Positions 56,434 to 64,000 of a DNA stretch of 64,000 nt are shown in pieces. The position numbers were made by a program, and so were the translations under genes. Under the pieces are notes generated by a model. The model saw only the letters and a list, made by a program, of their open reading frames with translations, made no database searches and had not been told where the DNA came from. The first letter of the stretch is position 1. Each line of letters starts with the position of its first letter. The DNA comes from Gyrodactylus bullatarudis (Eukaryota > Platyhelminthes > Monogenea > Gyrodactylidea > Gyrodactylidae), in NCBI GenBank assembly GCA_012064415.1, contig SSNU01000144.1:919084-983083 (forward strand), read 5' to 3'.

Positions 56434-59400
56434 ATGATTATCATTGGACTGCTTTTAGCCATATTCCTTCTTGACGATCTATATGCTAAAGACTTCAGAA
56501 AAAGTCCTATCAAAAATATACTTTATGAAGGAGAGAATTTATACTTTAAATCAGACCAAGACTCCACCATTTTCCTACTCAAAAATGGATCAGAGTTGAC
56601 TTTAAAAATAGAGCTCGATGATATTTATTTGATCAAATCCATGAAAATAGAATGTAAATGCTTCTTCCCATCATTAACTTTTAGTTGATAATCTGAAAAA
56701 TGTTTTGTCTCATCAAAACAGATTAACTACTCGTGTGGGATTCGAAAATTATGAAATCAACAACAAAATATACAAACCAAATGTTCTGTTTCAACATCAT
56801 AACAATTCAATATCGGTAACAAACTGGAAACCACAATGCAATCAGTGCAAAGAGTCATTAGGCGACACTATTATTTTCTCTATAAAGAATTTCTCTCAGG
56901 AATCATTTTGGTTCAGAATTTACAACATCGAAATTGATACCAATTCTTATAAAGACCTAATATACTACCAAGGTTCATTGTGTAAGCTTTTATTAAAAAT
57001 AACTTATCTATATTTTTTTCAGATGAGATTAGCTTACTAAAACCTCATGGAGTTTATGAGGATTTTGAAAACAATAAACTTTTCGAAGACCAGCAATGCC
57101 ATTTAAATATCTTCAAAATTTTTGATCTTTCTCCAATAAAGAAATCTTCTCCAGTTATCTTAGACAAATTTATTATATTATACTTGGGCTCTTTTTTCAG
57201 AATCGATTTCATTCAAGTTGCCCTTCAAAAGGGGAAATCTCATCTTGGTGAGTACTTTATTCATTAGAAAGAAATCAAGAATTTTAGAGCTAATTACTTT
57301 TTATTTTTTGAAATCTTTATTATAATATATATAATAATTATATCAGCTTGTCTATTTTTTTCTTATCTATTTTTAGATAAGACTTGTTAGTCAGAATGTA
57401 GTTATAAAAACAACTAAGCTTCAAAAAACTTAAGAGGCTAAAAATCTGTTCGATTTTAATATTTTCCTTCATTTTCTTAATAACCCATGCTACTAACCAT
57501 AATTTATCTTTGGTCATAAATTTCATTTAGATTTAATACTTCTTGGAACTTGTGAACAAAAAGTAACAATGAATATTGAGTATTGTACAAAAATTCTTCA
57601 AGAATATAAATGTGATGTAAATTTTGATCAGTCTTTTCATGCTATCAAAATGAATGCGAAAGAAGTTTTGAAGCTAAGAGTATTTGGGAAGCCTTGTAAG
57701 TCACTCGAATTTAATCATGTAAAGATCATTATCCTGAAATCAAATTGAGCTCAAATCATTTGCATCAATCATATGAAGATCGAATAGCAAAGAAAGTTCC
57801 AAGGATTTCAATAAACTGCAAGTCTGAAACATGTCCTGTGTCCTCGAGTTTAAATAAACATTGCAGTATGCCTGGCATTAAAATGCATTGTGATGAAATG
57901 AAATTAGTTCGAATGATTCCAAATGAGCATGGTGATATTACTTTAGCTAAAGAATATCAAACATTTGTTACAATGAACAGAGTCGATTCAGCATGGAATA
58001 ATAAAATGGATTCTCTTCTAGAGATCCAAACCGATGGAAACAATAGTCTAACGGTTTTTATGCCTAGGGGTGAGCTATTTATTTTCATGAAAACTACGTT
58101 GCTATCATTTTGGCTAAGAAAGTAGATTGAAAAAATGTATTTTTACCCTTTCTATAGTATTTAAATCTTTATTTTTCATGTTTTCAGTTCACAAACTTTA
58201 TGGACAATATAAATGTGTTTGCATTCCAAATGTCAGAATTGGGCTAGAAATTTCAAGTCAGTTAACACAGTTTTTAAAAACGGATTTTGATCATGGTGAG
58301 TTGAATTATTAAAATTTCTTTTTATATTTGGAAATTTATTCAATCCTTAATTACAAGGTAGTAAGAAAGTATTTCAACTCGTATGCATTATATAAATACT
58401 TGTAGTGAATGTCTTGTGGAGTAAAAGTGTATCTTGAAATTTCCTTAATAATTTTTCCCTCACTATAAATTTATTCTATAGATTTGATTTTCAAAAGAGG
58501 TTATTATTACAAGCCAAAGGAAGATGATGAAGTACCAGCTGAGTTTGGAATAATCGAGCTTCCAGTTCAAAGTCAAAAGCGATACTTTGAATTCTCCACA
58601 AATGGGTTTTCCTTCTTTGATGGTGTTCTTGTAGATATTCAATATGAACTAGATGGAGTGATTCTACATGCTTCAAGTGATGTAAGTTCAATTCTTTACA
58701 AATGTGTTTAAAAAAATTTTGTAACCAAAAAAATAACTAGATCGTCTGAAAGTAAAAAGCATGTTTTTAGCCTAGAGTCTACGATAAATTATTTTGATTT
58801 TGTTACAAGCTCAAAAGTTACAAGATGAATGGTTTATTCTATTTTTGATATATTTAGAATTTACAATAATCTAGATATACATTTCTTGAAAAATCTTTAG
58901 TAGGGTCATTAGAACAGTAGCTTGGGATATTTTTTCCAATTTTGATTGAATTAAAAAGAATAAGCGAAGAAGCTGCAATTTCTCTTTAATCAAGTTACCC
59001 CAAAAATCTTGTATGAAATAGCAAAATCCGCAATGCATTTGATTTTCACTGGAAATTCATACCCAAAAATAGAATGAACTTTTTGGTGAGTATCATTTTA
59101 GCGATTGATCTCATTCGTTTGAATTGTCCTGTTATTTCTTCATTTCAATTGACCCTTTCAAATTTTTAAATGGAAATTTAAATTTATATATTTTAGATTC
59201 ATAAAGATTGCCATATATATGTGAATGGCATGCAATATATCAATATTAGTAATTATGATTGAGCAAATCAATCTACAGAGAAGCTAATGATTACTGTGAA
59301 GTGGTATTCACAAAAAATTATTCATTTCTAAGGCTAATAATTATTATAATACAAATTAAGTGTTAATTTTGTTAATTTTGCATGAATCATGACTAATTTA

Positions 59401-62400
59401 TGCATTTATTCCCTCCACTATAGAAAATGGTAAAGTTTGCATTTATTACTCCGTTCTTTTTCAATGATTATCTCAATATAGCTTGAACTGATCTGATTTT
59501 CACCCCTTCCTCCTCCCCCTATCACTTTTTTTTTACACTGATTTGAATATGAACTTATCATACACTTTACGTTATGACTGAGGTGAGGCAAACTCTTAAA
59601 TATTCTACCTTATAATATTTATGTACATTGCATTTTTTTCAAAAGAAATTTTTCCCTACACCTATCCTAAGTGCAAAATTTGAGTAAGAGCTTAAAATAA
59701 TGATAATATTGCTTATAATATAATTTTTGAGAACATGAAGTTTCCTCAAATATATTCCATTATTTTTTTTCTTATAAGTTACATACTACTAGTTATAACT
59801 TATAAGTAAATAATGCATAAACTAATCAAAGAATTCAATTTTATCTGGCCTAAATTATCAATACCGAATAGGTAAAGCACAATAGCGTCTTCGAGATATT
59901 TCCAAAAGAGAGTTTCACATCATGGAAAATGTCTGGTTATGAGTACAAGATTAAGCACGTTTACGTAGGAAGGAGAGACCTCTCGGATATTACAGCTAAA
60001 TGGACAATTAAGGTAAAGGATCGAAGTGAAACTTATGTTGATAAAGTTAAAATATTGAGTGAGCTAAGAAAGAAAATTAAAAATTGATGTGACTTTAAAA
60101 AATCTTGTTAACAGTGATTGAAGAAAAGTTTCGAGGCAAAATTCGAGGTTGGATCGCAGAAAAGAGTAACAATAATGTTGTGTTCAAATTTTATTATCAA
60201 TGGAAAAGTAATGGAGATATTGCTACGACAATGCTAGACGAAGAGTTTCATAAATGCAAAAATTCAATTGAGGTTGCCATAAGAAAAGTTTCATGTAGAG
60301 ATCAAGTAGAAATTATTTCCCAAGCTTTCGTCTCTGGTAATAACTATATCTATAAATTATATAACTACTTTCAAGTATATACCTTATTTATTAAGATTAT
60401 GGATGCAAATTCAGGCTAAATGATATTTCTACCTGCTATAAAACTGAGAATGGTCGTCTCGTTGTTGTCAATTACAAAAACTTTAACTTTCAAGATCGTT
60501 ATGAAATGGTTAGCAGATGTGGCAATAGTAGAATATTCGATGAATATCAAATTCTAGAATCGTACAATCCCCCAAAAGACAGAAATTATTTCCAAGATAT
60601 TCTCAACTGTAGGCTATTTTACCTTAATAATAAATATTTATTCTTATTTAGCCATTAATTTCGATATCAAAATCATCAGCGTTGCTATTAACGAGAGGAA
60701 TACTGAAATTCAAATTGAGTTGATCCCTACCTCCAATGTGAGTTTTGATCTGTGTAAAAAGTTTACTTTTCATGAAAATATGCTCCGTTTATAGTTTAAT
60801 CCTGAATATATGAGTTATTATTTTAGATACTTTCACTGCTCTCAGAATGCCATAACCTGGAAATAAAATACTCATATGAGAATTACGAGAATATCAGCAT
60901 TGATTTCGATAAAGACTTTCATGCAACTCTTGTGTTGGAAACTTCCAGTGTTGGCATAAATCTTGGTATTATTGTCCTTCTTCCCTTTCACAACACGAGC
61001 AATTCATTCAGTAAGGAGATTTTGAATCCAAGTGAGTTAATTGAAAATCATTTTCTCTGAAATTTCATAATTATAATCCCTAGAGTATGTTATGGGACAC
61101 ATTGATTTTTCTGACAACTGCTTTACTTGGCCAAGTCTTCCAGAATATATGATGAAAGCTTTTGAGAAATTTATCTACAACATGAGTATCAATATGGAAT
61201 ATTGCTCGAGCACCGTTATGTTGAAGAATATTCAAACTTATGTTGATCAAAAGATTGAGGGTAAATCAGTTATTTCATATCTAATTCATATATAAATTTA
61301 GATAAGAATGAGTTCATGTATTCTCTATGTCTCAATCGAACTGAATATTTTAAAGAAATTGAAAAAACACCAATAAGCGTTTTCTTCTCGATAACTCCAG
61401 TCTTTCACTCAAAAAATTCAAAGGAAATTGTTTTAGGCCAAAAAAAAACTAAAACAGAATTCATCAACAAACATATTTCCGGTCCAAGTAAAGTTGAAAT
61501 TGTCAATGATAGCAATTCAAGGTCCATAGACTTTATTCTATATCCCTATCAAACAGCAAAATGTGTATTGGATAAGCCAAAAATAGTTTTAAATTTTTAT
61601 TCAAATTTCGGTTTTAAGACAGAATTCAGAAATCAAAAGATTGAAAAAATAATTGATGATTCCGAAAGATTAATTTATCGCATAAGTAATCTCTTGCCAG
61701 GTTATACATATGAACTCTCAGTTGCTGCCAAATATCAGAATGGTATTGATAAAATTTCTGATGTAGCTAAATTTTCGACATCGAATTGTAAGTTTTAGGG
61801 AAAATTAAAAAAAGTATCTAATTTTATTTATGCTTTTAAGTTGTTCAAATACTCCAAAAGAAGCCAGCAAAGTTACATAGAGATCAAAGCAGAATCTTTC
61901 AATGCATAATCTCTATTGGATTGAAAGATGAGACAAGAAATGGGGAATGGAGAAGAGCTGATGGTTCCAGCTTACCTGAAGGAATATTTTCAAATTCAAT
62001 TGGAGTGATTAGAAGCGAAAATGGTTCCTCGTCTGATGAATATTTTAAATATATTATTTTGAATATTGTAAAAGCCAATCCTAGCCACAGTGGAGACTAC
62101 GCATGTTTTATAGACAGCTCTGATAAAATTACTAAATCAGATGTATTGACATTAATAGTAAACAGTGAGTTTGTTCAACATGAGTTGTAGCGAAAGTATT
62201 AACTCAGAGTTAGATTTGATGATGGAAACAAATAGGAAAACTGTCGATATTGGCCAGAATGTGGAGTCAGATTGTATTGCATTTGGTCTTGTTACAGTTT
62301 ACTGGACCAATCCTCGTGGCAGAAAAGTTGAACAAACTGAACAAAATATGAATGAAGATCTATTACAGCCAATTACAAATCGAGTATTTTATACAAATTC

Positions 62401-62549
62401 TTTGAATGGATCTCAGGTTATATCAACATTGAGAATAAATAATATCAGTCTTAGTGATACTGGTACTTACTATTGCCAAGTAGAAGATGAAAGATTTAAG
62501 CATTCGGAAACCTATAGGGAATTGGAGTTCAATATCTCTTTAAATGAAA
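56434..62549 (+). CDS. Novel multi-domain Ig/fibronectin-III ectodomain protein, 3' end unresolved
   Basis: It starts with a signal peptide (MIIIGLLLAIFLLDDLYAKD). The exons resolved so far are 56434-56653, 56685-56981, 57023-57247, 57531-57695, 57725-58069, 58188-58295 and 58482-58681, followed by more. Nearly all junctions are phase 1, as in Ig/FN3 genes built by exon shuffling. The N-terminal modules are divergent beta-sandwich-like repeats; two share FDQSFHAIKM / FDKDFHATLV. Later parts are clearer: an FN3 domain with YRISNLLPGYTYELSVAAKY, then an Ig domain (FQCIISIG, GEWRRADG, SGDYACFID), then a second Ig (VESDCIAFG, VYWTNPRG, SDTGTYYCQV). The last donor (GTAAGA at 62550) implies more exons. 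No membrane segment or cytoplasmic tail was found, so a receptor, adhesion or secreted protein are all possible. I know no orthologue. Confidence 0.75.
58682..59877 (+). other. 1.2-kb intron in the Ig/FN3 gene
   Basis: A phase-0 donor after SSD (GTAAGT) and an acceptor before HNSVFEIFPKESF keep the frame open. The acceptor tract is weak, so the exact junction is uncertain. The intron is AT-rich and contains no feature I recognise. Confidence 0.55.
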
Positions 62550-64000
62550 GTAAGATTATTTGAATTAAATTTTAAATTATTTTGAATTTTAACCATACAA
62601 TATAAGTTATCGTTACTTTTAGTAGTATTAGGACTAACGGAATGGTTTGTTAAACTTTTTACAGCTAGCCAAATTAATTCTAACAGAAATCTGTTTTTTG
62701 TACAGATGCTCCGCGATTCTATCTTCAAGTCTAAGAATCTTTTTTTCTGATGCATTCGGCTTCACATTGAATTTATATGCTATAGATGAGATTGCATCAG
62801 GTTTTGAACACCACTCTGAGCTTAACACTCTCGGATATAGTATTAATCACTTTTCTCGGATAAGGGTATGCATGCACATTCTTTTTAAAAGGAACTGAAT
62901 AATCTTTTATCCGCATATCTGTTGATCTTTAATAAGATGATTCGTTATTAACAATTAGTGTAGGTTCTCAAAAAAGTACTATTCGATCTATTTTTACTTT
63001 AGACAAAGGACTGGCTCAGTTTTGATAATCTGAAGAAAAAATCTTCTCATCTAATCCCAATTTAAAGATAACTGGTACTATTTCTGTACTATATTGTTGT
63101 CGCGGTACGTTTTGTTCAAATTTTTAAATTGAGTCTCAGAGTGTAGTATTTTTCAACAAGTAAATGATCAATTACAAGTTGTTTTGTTACAAAAGTGCTT
63201 TACAAAACGAAATTTCACTCCATAATTATAACTATATATGAATTTCTAACTGAATTCCTGATATAGAGCTCTACATGTAGGCAGCTAGCATCTAGATCGA
63301 AGCTTTGAACTAAGCTTTGAAAATAGAATTGTAGAATATGAGCTATAACAGTTGAAAGGCCATTTTCTGTCATGAATAAATTTTAAGCAAGATCAGAAAT
63401 TTTGGTAGAGTTGTACCTCCGTAATAACTGTGTAAAAGCGATCCATACCTCTCTGCCCCTTGAAGAATAATATTTATTATAACTAATGAGTAGGCATACG
63501 TATAGAATATTTTAATTTTTTCCAAAATACAATACAATTATTCCACTTCAGCAATATCAAACAAATAAAATTGAATATTTTTTTCCATCATAATCTTAAT
63601 ATTATGTCCGAGGGTCTTTTGCATTCCCATCTCTTCAAGGTCACGTTAGTAACGCAGTAATTATTTTCTAAATTTTATCGCTCAGCTACCACTATTTTCT
63701 ACTCAAAATCCCTTCAATTCTCTAAAAAGCATTATATTTACTTATTTTTCACTTCATGGGATACTTTTTTATGGTACAGTAAAAGTCCTAAAGATGTGAT
63801 GTAGAGTTAATCCTCAAAAAAAAGAAAAAAATCTCTTCTCGATAGATTTTTTTCTATTAGTCATTATTCACCATAATTATCCTCAATTAACTTCTGTAGA
63901 GCAGAGATTGCATGTAAGGGTCTAGAAAGGGTCTAATTAGTAAGGTCAACTATGTTAACGTTCACAATAAAAATCGATAATGATTATTTTCTGATCTGTT
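62550..64000. other. Window end: possible terminal exon(s) of the Ig/FN3 gene, otherwise no gene seen
   Basis: After the last sure donor, two competing short terminal exons can be drawn. One (from about 62665) reads TSQINSNRNLFF.. to a stop at 62750; the other (from about 62706) reads NAPRFYLQV to a stop at 62734. A further exon-like piece (DEIASGFEHHSELNTLGYSI, about 62785-62865) ends at a GTATGC donor. I cannot choose among them. From 62900 to 64000 the DNA is AT-rich with no supported feature. Confidence 0.4.

Noticed and set aside
62634..62828. Minus-strand frame of 64 codons (SSEWCSKPDAISSIAYKFN)
   Set aside because: It looks mildly protein-like but overlaps candidate plus-strand exons, has no known motif and no flanking exon.

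Overview
The window is nuclear DNA from an AT-rich animal genome. Fourteen protein-coding genes are supported, most with recognisable bilaterian homologues: EFR3, tau-tubulin kinase (TTBK/Asator), mab-21, two beta-tubulins, AGGF1, TFIIH p62, ASF1, a C2H2 zinc-finger protein, prolyl 4-hydroxylase alpha, a TXNDC11-like protein, CHD7/kismet, CAMSAP/Patronin and a large Ig/FN3 surface protein, plus one small orphan. The most unusual global trait is intron size. I could resolve many introns of only 23-31 nt with GT..AG ends, next to a second class of about 50-65 nt and a few of 0.7-3.4 kb. Introns averaging in the twenties are known from dicyemid mesozoans, and simplified parasites such as orthonectids are also compact, so a mesozoan-like invertebrate is my leading guess. 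A mite or another compact invertebrate cannot be excluded from sequence alone.

Layout, left to right. 1-2450 (-) is the 5' two thirds of EFR3, head-to-head with TTBK (+, 2814-9030). A gene-poor stretch follows, with single-exon mab-21 (-, 11159-12379) and about 5 kb of flanking DNA carrying microsatellites. At 18137-20994 lie two beta-tubulin genes in a head-to-head palindrome: 1,160-bp identical arms and only 138 bp between the start codons. A dense block follows: AGGF1 (-), GTF2H1 (-), ASF1 (+), an orphan (-), a zinc-finger gene (+) and P4HA (-), with convergent neighbours separated by as little as 28-31 nt between stop codons. A dead mariner copy and a piggyBac-like terminus sit at 30.4-31.4 kb. 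Then come a TXNDC11-like gene (-), the 11.8-kb CHD7 gene (+), which has a 197-bp-armed hairpin in one intron, and the 8.9-kb Patronin gene (-), with two alternative first exons. Last is an Ig/FN3 ectodomain gene (+), whose 3' end I could not settle.

Functional themes: microtubule biology (TTBK, tubulins, Patronin), transcription and chromatin (TFIIH p62, ASF1, CHD7, zinc finger, AGGF1), ER redox and collagen maturation (P4HA, TXNDC11-like) and plasma-membrane PI4-kinase anchoring (EFR3). These are ordinary metazoan housekeeping genes lying side by side; I see no operon-like system. The tubulin palindrome, the miniature introns and the novel Ig/FN3 gene are the parts most worth follow-up.
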